In this document: positions 5,474 through 13,763 of the stretch, one piece after another
Layout of the letters: the number at the start of each line of letters is the position of its first letter
Position numbering within the stretch: the stretch's first letter is position 1
Assembly: GCA_024278345.1 (NCBI GenBank)
Contig: JAJRTK010000456.1
Coordinates: 1 to 29,407 of the forward strand
Length of the DNA: 29,407 nucleotides
Source: a bacterium
GTDB lineage: Bacteria > CSSED10-310 > JAJRTK01
Direction of reading: 5' to 3'
The notes under the pieces: generated by a model
Told to the model about the DNA's origin: nothing
Databases searched by the model: none
The model's input: only the letters and a program-made list of their open reading frames with translations
Program-made: the position numbers and the translations under genes

Positions 5474-7932
5474 CAAAACTCCACTCCGAGCTTCTGTTCG
5501 GCGGCACGCTGCCGCCTCCACTGCTCTGGTGTCCAGTCGTAGTCTTCTAGCTGCACTTCGCCACCTTCCACCACCATGCTGGAAGGAGCAGCCGTTATCG
5601 GTTTTGACTCGTCTTCATCCTCCCCTCCGTCGTAATCGTCCTCACCCCAACTTTCCTCTGCCGCGGAGTTGGCTTCCAGATCAACGAAATCATCCGGCGC
5701 CCCTGACAAGCTGCCATCCGCCCTATCCGCCTCAGTCAGTGTGGGCTTCCCCGCACCCGCAGTGGCTTGGGTGAGAGGCTTGGCGCCTTTCGGCACGACC
5801 TTCCTCCCAAACAGGGAAAGAGTATTCCACAGCAACGGCAGAAGCAAAACGGCCACAAGAATCCCCACACCCACGAGGATTTTTCGACGCTGGTACCAGC
5901 TCTCCGCCTCTTCCTCCATCTGGACATTGAAGTCCTCGATCACCGACATTGACCCACTCTGAGTAACCACAACCCCGGCTCGGTGAGTCTGCTTGTAAGA
6001 CTCGAGGCTGATGCCTCGATCCCGTGGCTCGGCCTCCTTTTCGCCGCCGCCATGAAACGGCGCAAGCCCGCTTGGGGCAAGCGAAGCCCCTGGTTCTTCG
6101 TGCGACGGGTCAGCAGCCAGGGCGCCAGACTTTCTTGGAGCTTCGCCGCTAGAAGGATCCCGACCGCCGTTGCACAAGATGCCCATGTCATGGGCCGAGA
6201 CAACGGCTTTGGCTCCGGCAGGCCGGGAAGCTTCGTCATCCCTAGCCACGGAAGCCCTATCCGCTGAACTCCGCCATTGGCAAGAAAGAGTCGATACTCC
6301 ATCCAACAGGGCCACCATGAGTTGGCTCCAAACCTTGTCGCGCCCCAAAGCCAACTTGACCGCCCGAGCCATGGCTTGTTCCGCCTCTTGCCGCTCTCCG
6401 CGGGAATGGAGGTCCCTGGCCCGCCCGTAGCAGGAGGCGACCTCTTTTTCGATGTCGCTCCCGCCAAAGAGATCCTTTGCAGCAATTCCACCAGCCTTCG
6501 GTGTCCCAGCCTTCGGTGTCCCAGCCTTAGAGTCGTCCCGCAATCGAGACATGGCCAAGACCTTTGCCCCACTCCCGGGACGCCTCTTTTTCTCCCCGGT
6601 CTTCCGAACTTGGACTCGCCCCCCGCCAGTTGAGATAGCAAGACTGGCCCGCCGCTCCACCGCGGCGGTGCGGTAAGAGCTCGCCTCTAGTTGACGCCGA
6701 TCCCGGAACGCCACGTATCCCTGCTCGATCAAACGCTCCAGGATTACATGGATCTTGGCTTCCGTCATTCCGGTGACCTCAAGGAGCTTTCCCACAGAGC
6801 TCTTTCCATCGATCTGGCTAATCACGTACAGATCATCCATCAACAGTCCACCGATGGATATCTGCTCCAATCGGGTCCCCGCGGTGACCACAGGCACTCC
6901 ATCAAGCAGAGAATTGTTTTTCGATGGCTCCCGTGCCTCTCCGATTTCCTCGAAACCGTCCTCGGCCGGAGAAGAAGGCCCCGCCATTCCCTCCTTGCCC
7001 CCATCTGGGTTAGCCCTCTTGGCAATCGCCTCGCCAAGATCGGCTTCGCACTTGCCGGGCTGCCCGGCCAGCGCGGCAACTTCCCCAGGCAGATCGACAG
7101 CCTCCGTGAATTCCCTCCCGCCAGGCAGTTTTTCTGAAGAACCCACGCCCTCCGATTCGTCTGGGGAAGCCACCTGCTCTGCTTCATCGACGGCAACGCC
7201 AAACTGGCTGCCAAGAGAACTTTGCCCCCCGGCGATTTCCACTAGGCCTGTTTCTAGAAAGCGCTCCACAAGGATCATCAAGTCAAGGCGGTTCTTTCGG
7301 CCCTCGAAGAGTCGGGAAAGCCGTGTCGGCTTTTGCAGCAAACGCAGTAACCGCCGTTCCCTGGATCTCAGGGTCAAATAAGCAGGATTCAGGCGAGCCT
7401 TCCCGGAAGTGCGGAGCTCGATCTCTCGATTCCGAAACTTCTCGTAGACCCGAGGCCAGATTTCCCGGTGCTTCAGGAGCCGGGCAAACAACTCCTCATC
7501 GACCCAAAGAACCGCAGCGTCCATCACCTCGGGCTGGGTAGGGCGAAAGATAATCTTCCCTCCCTCTTCATCCACGATGGAATCAATGAGCTCCTCGGTC
7601 CGCTGATAGAGCAAATCCTTGAGTTCATTGTAATCGATAACACCGGTCTCAGCCAGATAGGCGTGGAAATAGAGGCCGTAGTTCTTGGCCTCTTCCACGG
7701 CTTGCTCGACACTTTCTTTTTCGAGCACTCCTCGGCGAGCCAAAAACTCACCCAGCCGTTCCCCAGGTCCATTGGAGGTCGCGTAGAGAAGCCGGCCTCG
7801 ATGAAACAGGAATTCGAGCCGGCGCTCAGAGTCGGCCCTCCTCTCGTAGACAAGAGTCCCCGACAGCCGCTTACCACTTAGAGCAGCGAGCATGGTCAAG
7901 AAACTCTGTCTCTTGCATTCCTTCTGGTTCAT
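5473..7932 (-). CDS. PATAN/DUF4388-type regulator with C-terminal transmembrane helix
   Basis: The 819-residue protein begins with a domain resembling DUF4388/PATAN: SFLTMLAALSGKRLSGTL, then LEFLFHRGRLLYATS and LGEFLARRGVLEKE at residues 10-80. A winged-helix-like stretch (DDLYVISQIDGKSSVGKLLE) occurs near residue 360. Long low-complexity linkers rich in Gly, Ala, Glu and Lys follow, with a triple KAGTP repeat near residue 475. One transmembrane helix (LVGVGILVAVLLLPLLW) lies near residues 680-705 and a very acidic tail follows. PATAN proteins are known in gliding and pilus-linked signalling, and this one is coupled by TGATG to a pseudopilin, so a regulatory or scaffolding role in pilus function is plausible. 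ATG 7932 is chosen for its GGGAGGAG six bases upstream. The middle 400 residues are unassigned. Confidence 0.7.
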   Translation of the reverse strand: MNQKECKRQSFLTMLAALSGKRLSGTLVYERRADSERRLEFLFHRGRLLYATSNGPGERLGEFLARRGVLEKESVEQAVEEAKNYGLYFHAYLAETGVIDYNELKDLLYQRTEELIDSIVDEEGGKIIFRPTQPEVMDAAVLWVDEELFARLLKHREIWPRVYEKFRNREIELRTSGKARLNPAYLTLRSRERRLLRLLQKPTRLSRLFEGRKNRLDLMILVERFLETGLVEIAGGQSSLGSQFGVAVDEAEQVASPDESEGVGSSEKLPGGREFTEAVDLPGEVAALAGQPGKCEADLGEAIAKRANPDGGKEGMAGPSSPAEDGFEEIGEAREPSKNNSLLDGVPVVTAGTRLEQISIGGLLMDDLYVISQIDGKSSVGKLLEVTGMTEAKIHVILERLIEQGYVAFRDRRQLEASSYRTAAVERRASLAISTGGGRVQVRKTGEKKRRPGSGAKVLAMSRLRDDSKAGTPKAGTPKAGGIAAKDLFGGSDIEKEVASCYGRARDLHSRGERQEAEQAMARAVKLALGRDKVWSQLMVALLDGVSTLSCQWRSSADRASVARDDEASRPAGAKAVVSAHDMGILCNGGRDPSSGEAPRKSGALAADPSHEEPGASLAPSGLAPFHGGGEKEAEPRDRGISLESYKQTHRAGVVVTQSGSMSVIEDFNVQMEEEAESWYQRRKILVGVGILVAVLLLPLLWNTLSLFGRKVVPKGAKPLTQATAGAGKPTLTEADRADGSLSGAPDDFVDLEANSAAEESWGEDDYDGGEDEDESKPITAAPSSMVVEGGEVQLEDYDWTPEQWRRQRAAEQKLGVEF
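6491..6530. repeat. 15-bp tandem repeat inside the PATAN-type gene
   Basis: The unit CCAGCCTTCGGTGTC occurs twice in perfect tandem (6491-6505, 6506-6520), and a third partial copy follows to about 6529. It encodes repeated Lys-Ala-Gly-Thr-Pro in the linker. Because the unit is a multiple of three, copy-number change would alter linker length without a frameshift. Confidence 0.85.
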
Positions 7933-8050
7933 CACGCGCTCCTCCCACAAAACATAGCTACCCCACGGTCAAATTCTGCCGACGGCAGCCCACAATCGGT
8001 CATCACCGGCGAATTCTGGTCGTGCTCTTCTTTTAGGGCGGAGTTGTCGG

Positions 8051-8126
8051 CAAACCCTTTGTTTTCTTCGTGTTGCGTCCCGCTCACATCGGCGGCAGTC
8101 CGTCCGCCGCTGTTCGCCATCATCGC
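8051..8126 (+). repeat. Dispersed palindromic intergenic element, copy A
   Basis: Reading on the plus strand, a T-rich arm (CCCTTTGTTTTCTTCG) is followed by TTGCGTCCCGCTC. Then comes the palindrome CGGCGG (8090-8095), an 8-base loop and CCGCCG (8104-8109), and finally a TCGCC-containing tail. Copies B (20911-20970), C (19206-19270, inverted) and D (29187-29260, inverted) share the arm and the palindrome position. It lies upstream of the PATAN-type gene. Confidence 0.75.
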
Positions 8127-8373
8127 CGCTCTCACTCTCCACTGCCCTAAGGCCGAAGCACCACCCGAATTCTAGCGGTGTGCCCCTTTGCTTATGGGAC
8201 ATTGCTTCAGGTCAACGCTTTTTGGGGAGGTTGAGCTCCGCTCCCGGCGGCATCACCCACGCCTTCGGCGCGAGTTCCCCCCGTCCGACGCCCCTCGCCT
8301 TTCGGCCTTGCTGAATAGAGTAGCAAGCTGACCTGTGACGCTCCAAGGTATAGGCTCCAACTCCAGGACTCCA
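8127..8373. other. Gene-free spacer downstream of the PilX-like gene
   Basis: About 250 bp after the PilX-like stop. I find no supported gene or clear terminator; short frames here are Arg/Ser/Pro-rich and overlap the repeat element. Closer to the PATAN-type gene there is a perfect 13-bp palindrome, CTGCCGACGGCAG at 7976-7988, 44 bp before the ATG. It could be an operator, but its partner is unknown. Confidence 0.4.
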
Positions 8374-10575
8374 TCAAGGTCCTCCAAGATCAACCGGCGT
8401 CGGTGTAGCGATGGGAACGAGAGCCGTCTCTTCGTCGGTTTCGACGTAGGAAAGAGCCCGGGTGCCATTGAGTGGGACAGGAAAATGAGGCGGGGGATAA
8501 CGGGTAATGTCGGGATCATACTCGTAGCGACGAGTGGCTCGAGTTCCTCCGCCATTGACGGTGGAATGGTTCCCGAGGGCCGAATAACATCCGGCGCTAC
8601 TGTAGGCGTATTCCTTGCCTTTCGATGCGTCGGGAGACGATATCTTGGGGCCTCGGATCACCAGGAAGAAAGTATTGCCATCCACTTCGTGCTCGTTCCA
8701 GCCAAAGTCATCGAGAATAGGCTTGCCATCTGTATCGGTTCCCCCTTCGATGAAGCCACTATCATCCACATCGTAGACCCCTATCTCCAGAACCCCCGTC
8801 GACCCATATTTTCCGCCAATGATCGCGCTGCCGCCAGAACTATAGCCGCCGAGAGCGGTATCAGGATCGCCGGAATCCGTACCTAGGATCTGGTCTTTAT
8901 CCTCTTTGCAGACCGTCAACCAGCCGTCAAGGCCATAGCCCACCTCGCTGAGCCGAGACCAATTGCGATCAGTCCACCATCCGCCGCCAAGCGATGCGAT
9001 GGCGGCATTGATGTGAAGAACCCGGCGGGTGTTGAGGGCAATGCGCACCTGATCTCCACCGACGAGGCCAACGTTGACCGGCTTGCCATCCGCCGTGGTG
9101 CCAGTGTAGATGTCCCCGGTCACGTAAAGCCGGTTCTGCGCCACCAACGTCAAGCTCTTTCCTTCCAAACGCCCCTCAACAGAGATATTGCCACCGGAGT
9201 AAATGACACCGTTAAATTTGGGGTGAAGCGAATCGCCGTCGTATGTGGCGGGGGAAACACTAAAATCAAAGAGGCCAAGATCAATGGTCAAAGAACCCGA
9301 AGAGTAAATACCAGCCTTTTGCGCCAAGGTTTTTTGCTCACTGAGATCTTCCGCTTTGGGCAAAACAACCGGCTCCGCCCCAACTTGGAACCCCTGCTCA
9401 AAGATGGCCCGAGGCCCCGACGCCGTGTAGAGCGTGCCCGGCTCATGAGGAGGATCGACGCTCTGATCCCAATAAAGATCCGTATTGCTTGGATAGGAAT
9501 CGCAGATCCCCGACGACGAGCTCCATCCACACCAAATCGCAAGCTTTTCGACGACCCGGACAAACTTCTTGAACCGGATTGGCCCCTGAGCTGGATCAGC
9601 CGCGGACAAACTTAGATTCTTACCCGCATAAACGAGCCCCTTGACCACGCCATTGGAGTTCCAGCCGGGGTTTCCCGTATCGAACGTCGCGTATTTCAAA
9701 AGCGACTCCCGCTCTACCTCCAAGCGGATGTTATAACGCTGCGTCCCCACCAATCCGCTGGCGGTCACGTGATAAAAGTCCGTGCCGAATGCCTTCGTCC
9801 CTTTGGGCTCATAGAGTTTGAGGATATCATAGAGCATCGTTTCGTTGGACTTCCCCACCTCGCCCAAGGTCATGGTCTGGATCGTGGTCTTGGGTTTGCC
9901 ATCTTCGACTCCCGGCAACTCGGGAAATTCCCCCAACTTGTGCTTATCGGACCCCAGTCCGGAATCGGGAAAAGGTTCGCCCACTTTCATGTAGAGGTTG
10001 AGCTCGTCATGCTCCGCTGCATCCTTGACTACGCGTTCAACCTTGGCTGTAACAAAGTAGTTGTCATGGACATCCGGATCGATGCTTCCAGTGATCCTGA
10101 TTTGTGGTTCCTCTCCGGGCACAGCCGTGACAAGGACGTTTCCAAGCTCAGATCCATCGGGGGCATCCTCGGTTAGGATGACCTGAAACCGGGTCCAGTC
10201 GTCGGGGCCTTTGAGCTTGAAGTAAAGGTCTTGCTCGTTGGAATAGGTCCCCTCGATGGTGAAAGCATAGGTGCCGTGAGGGGTCTCCACCTGCTCGGCA
10301 TAGTGGGCCGGATCCACTGAATCGATAGCGCCATCGCCATTGGTGTCAAGGCGATCGTCAAGGCTGCGCACGATGAGCAACGCCTCTTCCGACGCCGTCT
10401 CCGCAAGCTCCCTGGCAGCATCTTCTTCGCCGCGAATCCGCATGGCCGTACTCTGCACCGCACTCATGGTCAACTGCACGGTCCCCACCGCTGTCAACAA
10501 CAGCAAAATGAGCACCGTCAGCCAAATAAAAACTTGCCCCGACTCCTTGCAAAGCCAGCTCGTCAAAACCTTCAT
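8374..10575 (-). CDS. Large PilX-like pilus assembly protein with calcium-loop motifs
   Basis: The 733-residue protein opens with KESGQVFIWLTVLILLLL and continues into an amphipathic helix. This single N-terminal membrane segment without a cleavable prepilin glycine-Glu5 pattern resembles PilX/GspK-type N-termini. Residues 76-84 read DTNGDGAID and a second loop DVDDSGFIEGG occurs near residue 620; both fit EF-hand or dockerin-like calcium loops. The middle contains IYSGGNISVEGRLEGKSLT, typical of the repetitive beta region seen in PilX-like and DUF4900 proteins. It is far longer than a classical PilX of roughly 150-200 residues, so the C-terminal 500 residues may be a surface-exposed module. 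GGGAGG precedes the ATG. It follows the PilV-like gene by 46 bp in the same operon. Exact role is inferred from neighbours and the N-terminus. Confidence 0.7.
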   Translation of the reverse strand: MKVLTSWLCKESGQVFIWLTVLILLLLTAVGTVQLTMSAVQSTAMRIRGEEDAARELAETASEEALLIVRSLDDRLDTNGDGAIDSVDPAHYAEQVETPHGTYAFTIEGTYSNEQDLYFKLKGPDDWTRFQVILTEDAPDGSELGNVLVTAVPGEEPQIRITGSIDPDVHDNYFVTAKVERVVKDAAEHDELNLYMKVGEPFPDSGLGSDKHKLGEFPELPGVEDGKPKTTIQTMTLGEVGKSNETMLYDILKLYEPKGTKAFGTDFYHVTASGLVGTQRYNIRLEVERESLLKYATFDTGNPGWNSNGVVKGLVYAGKNLSLSAADPAQGPIRFKKFVRVVEKLAIWCGWSSSSGICDSYPSNTDLYWDQSVDPPHEPGTLYTASGPRAIFEQGFQVGAEPVVLPKAEDLSEQKTLAQKAGIYSSGSLTIDLGLFDFSVSPATYDGDSLHPKFNGVIYSGGNISVEGRLEGKSLTLVAQNRLYVTGDIYTGTTADGKPVNVGLVGGDQVRIALNTRRVLHINAAIASLGGGWWTDRNWSRLSEVGYGLDGWLTVCKEDKDQILGTDSGDPDTALGGYSSGGSAIIGGKYGSTGVLEIGVYDVDDSGFIEGGTDTDGKPILDDFGWNEHEVDGNTFFLVIRGPKISSPDASKGKEYAYSSAGCYSALGNHSTVNGGGTRATRRYEYDPDITRYPPPHFPVPLNGTRALSYVETDEETALVPIATPTPVDLGGP

Positions 10576-10621
10576 GGCGCCTCCCTAAAAGGTTCTCCCT
10601 TTTCCCCTATGATCCCATCCG

Positions 10622-11137
10622 TCAGGTCGTCCGCATCCGAAGTTTCACCGACTCGACGCGCCCCACAAACTGCTTCAGGCTCCGCCACTCCACCACCACC
10701 GTGACTCGCCGGAGATAGTAATCCAGCTCCTCTCCACTTTCCCACGTCGTATCGTCGTCCCCCTGATCCACATCGAAGGAGACGAAAAACACCTGGCCGC
10801 CAGTGGATACGATCCGCGTCTTGAAGTTCCCCGGAACCAGCTCCTCAAAAGCCGTTCCATCAATCTCTTCCGCCTCGGAGACCAACACCTGGTACGCAAG
10901 CTCCTTGTCTTCCTGGATCCGAACCTGGATCGTCGCCACCAGGAACATTTGCAAAACGCCCATCATCCCCACGGCGAAAATGGTCATGGCAACCAACACT
11001 TCCACCAAGCTCAGGCCTGCTTCGCCTTGCTCAACGAAATCCACCCCCTTGGGAGAGCCCGCCAATCCGGGCAACCATCCAGAATGACTGCCCAAAAAGC
11101 ACCAACGGCCCACACTCTTCAAAAAAACAAGGTTCAT
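10622..11137 (-). CDS. PilV-like minor prepilin
   Basis: This 171-residue protein has the type IV prepilin signature GLSLVEVLVAMTIFAVG, with Gly before the cleavage site, Leu at +1 and Glu at +5. The LSLVEVLVAM form is typical of PilV, which together with PilW, PilX and FimU/FimT primes pilus assembly. The predicted leader is about 41 residues, longer than usual, so a downstream start such as the GTG at VDFVEQGEAG is possible; neither start has a strong ribosome site. After the helix the protein has an acidic globular part (DVDQGDDDTTWESGEELDYY). It is the first gene of a PilV-PilX-like pair. I do not find PilW or PilY1 here, so the set is incomplete or scattered. Confidence 0.82.
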   Translation of the reverse strand: MNLVFLKSVGRWCFLGSHSGWLPGLAGSPKGVDFVEQGEAGLSLVEVLVAMTIFAVGMMGVLQMFLVATIQVRIQEDKELAYQVLVSEAEEIDGTAFEELVPGNFKTRIVSTGGQVFFVSFDVDQGDDDTTWESGEELDYYLRRVTVVVEWRSLKQFVGRVESVKLRMRTT

Positions 11138-11167
11138 GGCATGACCCCAAGTCCCAAAATAGGTACT

Positions 11168-11196
11168 AGTTTAGCCCGATCTGGGTATCCACGCAA
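11168..11196 (-). promoter_or_regulatory. Weak candidate promoter for the prepilin pair
   Basis: On the minus strand TTGCGT (11196-11191) is followed after 17 bp by TAAACT (11173-11168), giving three of six and four of six consensus matches. It sits 30 bp ahead of the PilV-like ATG and downstream of the hairpin cluster. The match alone is weak; position is the main support. Confidence 0.3.
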
Positions 11197-11267
11197 GGCG
11201 GGACATTCCCGGGACTATGGAATCGAAAGCGTCCGGGCAACGCCTCGCTGTTGCTTGGCGGTCGTCC

Positions 11268-11350
11268 GGGGATTCCATCCCCTGGCAGGGCTTCGCCCTG
11301 CACCCACCAGGGAGTTACCTCAACTTCCCGTTGCAACGAAGGGCAACGGG
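11268..11350. repeat. Cluster of three perfect hairpins in an intergenic region
   Basis: Three stem-loops follow one another: GGGGAT/ATCCCC with a 3-base loop (11268-11282), GCAGGGC/GCCCTGC with loop TTC (11285-11301), and CCCGTTGC/GCAACGGG with an 8-base loop (11327-11350). None is followed by a T-run in either direction, so they are not classic intrinsic terminators. The region 11138-11516 holds no gene I can support, only this cluster and the weak promoter. The sequence 11370-11420 has a faint resemblance to the arm of the dispersed element. Confidence 0.75.
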
Positions 11351-11516
11351 AGCCCAGCCCGCGTTTTTGTACGCTCCGCGTCTTTTTTGGGTCTTGTTGC
11401 GTGTGCCGGCATAGGTGGATGCCCGCCCGATCTCATGAATCATTCAAATTTGGACTTTCAGACGCGTACCGATACAAACCAGTTTTTCGCCGCTCCTGCC
11501 GGGCCAAGGTTCTTCC

Positions 11517-13646
11517 TCAAGCCTGTGTGAAGAAACGTCGCCCCCTTACCATGAGGAAAGCAACTCCCCCGGCCACCCAAAACCAGAGGCCAAGGGTTAT
11601 GCCGACGCCGCCGTAACCGGGCCTTGGAGACTCGCTCAGCCGATCCAGCGGGCGCAGGGATACGTAGGGCCGATAACCCTTGAGCCGGGCACGGGAATAA
11701 ACGTAGCCAACGTTCTGGGGCTGCCGGGCATAATCCACGGTAAAGACAGGAAATCCCGCGTCGAGGTAGTTCTGCATCTGCGCCTCGTACCATTGACGAG
11801 AATAGCCAATCCCGGTTTCCGGCACGGGATGATCCCCGGCGTCCTTATCCTGCCATGCGGTATCCGCGTTTCCGTCAAAATAGATCTGCTCCTGCGCCAA
11901 CGCGTCGATGACCGCAAAATAATCATCGGGACTAGCAATGTTTTCCGAGATCTCCGAAGCATTCTGCGCAACGACCAGGAAATCGGGGTTCCGAGTGCGG
12001 GCATGATCCCCAATGGAACGGATGAAATCGACCATCTCCTGAGCCGGATCGAGTCCCTGGGCCAAGGCCTCCGCGGCAACCGTGGGATCGGAATAGGCCT
12101 CGACCCAGTCCATGTAAATGCCGTCGAATCCGTCATCGACGACTTGATCCAAGGCGCTCCGCGGGTTTCCGGAGCCTCCGTCGATCATGATGGCTCGCCA
12201 CGCTGGCGACCAAAATGCCACCGGATAGTTGCCGCTCCATCCATCGGGATCGACGGCCAAAAGAAAATCGGGATAGGGGTTGGGCGCAGGTGGTGGCACC
12301 CAGTCCGGTTGCCAGTACCACCGCCAATCTTCGGCCTCCCCGATATCGATGTAGGCCAGAACTAGCTTCCGCTGGAGCACCGTTCCACCGGTGGCGTGGA
12401 GCCTTGCCACCATACCGGCGGTATCAAATGTCGCGTTCTCTCGATCACTGCGCGTGGGCTCCAGCACCAAGAGGTCGTAGGCGGACTCCGCAAGGAGGTC
12501 GATGGCGCCCGGCTGCTCTATACTCTGGATCTGGTAACCCCAGTAGGCGACTTTTTTTAGCGCATCTCGTGGCGGAAGCGGCGTGGAGGTCGGTCGCGGT
12601 GTGTAGGTGGGAATCGCTGTCGCCGTAGGCGGCGGCGGGCCGGTTGCCGCGGGGGTCGCCGTTGAAGGAGGCGGGTGGGTTGCCGTGGGTGTTGCGGTGG
12701 AAACGGGGCAGGTGGGCTCGTGCCCTGGGTTGATCGTCAATCGATCCAGATCGCGAACCGATGCGTAAGGCACGAAACCTTCAGCTTGCGCCGTGGAATA
12801 AAAATCGTCAATGAGCCCGGATTGCGTCACGTAGTCAATGCTCAAGACGACGCCTCCGGCGTCCCCAAACATCCGGAGCAACGGAAGTGTCCAAGCCGTT
12901 TGGTTCGGATCTTGGGCGTTGTTGTCGTTGTACCAAGTGTCTTCCGCCCCGATGCCTGAGACTAGATCGAGGTAGCCTGGCTGCGTGGCCAAATCGGCGC
13001 CATTCTGGGGAAAAACGTAAAAGCCTGAATTCACTCCGCGGGCATAACTGGCGATCTTCTGGACGAAAGAAACCATGTCACCAGCCGCCTGGGGCCGCTC
13101 TCCAAGATCCCGCCAGTACTGGAAAGCGTCGATGATATCCAAATAGACACCATCGAATCCCGCGGCCTGGATTCGTTCCACATAGGAATTTCCCGCCGGC
13201 AAACCGGGGGGCACGATGATCTGCTGCCACTGGGGTTCCCAGAAGCGAACCTTGTAGTTGCCCGGCCAGTCGGGATTGACGGATCCCAGCCAGGAAGGGG
13301 GAGTCGTCGCCCATGCCGGATCCCAATAGAATCTGTAGTCCTCGGCTTCCCCGATGCTCATGTACGCGAGGACGACCCGACGCCCACAAGGACCGTTTTT
13401 TAGAGCCACTACCTGCCCAGCCGTGAACGGGACGCCATCAGTGTCCGCGTAGTCGATGACCAGGAGATCGAAAGCGGAGTTCTCAAGGGCAGCCCGGGCG
13501 GCGGCATCCACTTGGAGCAGATAGGCCCAATGGCGCACGGTAAGCGCCCCGCCACTTGCCTTCCTTGGGGGGCCAATCCCGGCAAACAAGGCCATGGCGA
13601 CAATCGGAACGACCCTTGAAAAACAAGTTTTTCCTTTACGCTGCAA
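11517..13646 (-). CDS. Secreted protein with two tandem GH114-like (endo-alpha-1,4-polygalactosaminidase family) domains and C-terminal membrane anchor
   Basis: A 709-residue protein with a Sec signal peptide, two related TIM-barrel domains of the GH114/TM1410 type, a Thr/Pro linker between them (about residues 325-365) and a C-terminal hydrophobic helix followed by RGRRFF. Domain 1 shows FDLLVIDYADTDG, VLAYMSIGEAEDYRFYW, AGFDGVYLDIIDAF and VLSIDYVT. Domain 2 repeats the order with YDLLVLEPTRSD, VLAYIDIGEAEDWRWYW, DGFDGIYMDWVEAY and VFTVDYARQ. Members of this clan, including the hydrolase part of PelA, cleave galactosamine-containing exopolysaccharides, so matrix processing near the pilus genes is a sensible guess. 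The usual protein has one barrel. I chose TTG 13646, six bases after GGAGGAGG; another TTG at 13670 is possible. The charged residues differ between the barrels, so they may not share a substrate. Confidence 0.82.
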   Translation of the reverse strand: MQRKGKTCFSRVVPIVAMALFAGIGPPRKASGGALTVRHWAYLLQVDAAARAALENSAFDLLVIDYADTDGVPFTAGQVVALKNGPCGRRVVLAYMSIGEAEDYRFYWDPAWATTPPSWLGSVNPDWPGNYKVRFWEPQWQQIIVPPGLPAGNSYVERIQAAGFDGVYLDIIDAFQYWRDLGERPQAAGDMVSFVQKIASYARGVNSGFYVFPQNGADLATQPGYLDLVSGIGAEDTWYNDNNAQDPNQTAWTLPLLRMFGDAGGVVLSIDYVTQSGLIDDFYSTAQAEGFVPYASVRDLDRLTINPGHEPTCPVSTATPTATHPPPSTATPAATGPPPPTATAIPTYTPRPTSTPLPPRDALKKVAYWGYQIQSIEQPGAIDLLAESAYDLLVLEPTRSDRENATFDTAGMVARLHATGGTVLQRKLVLAYIDIGEAEDWRWYWQPDWVPPPAPNPYPDFLLAVDPDGWSGNYPVAFWSPAWRAIMIDGGSGNPRSALDQVVDDGFDGIYMDWVEAYSDPTVAAEALAQGLDPAQEMVDFIRSIGDHARTRNPDFLVVAQNASEISENIASPDDYFAVIDALAQEQIYFDGNADTAWQDKDAGDHPVPETGIGYSRQWYEAQMQNYLDAGFPVFTVDYARQPQNVGYVYSRARLKGYRPYVSLRPLDRLSESPRPGYGGVGITLGLWFWVAGGVAFLMVRGRRFFTQA

Positions 13647-13763
13647 AAGTATCCCTCCTCCCTTGCCCAAGCTCCGGGTCTTGCCGTTCTGTTTTTTTGC
13701 CGGCTATCCTTCTCACTGGTTCTACTGTGGCACCTCACTGACAAAAACAAAAGGAGTTAACAG

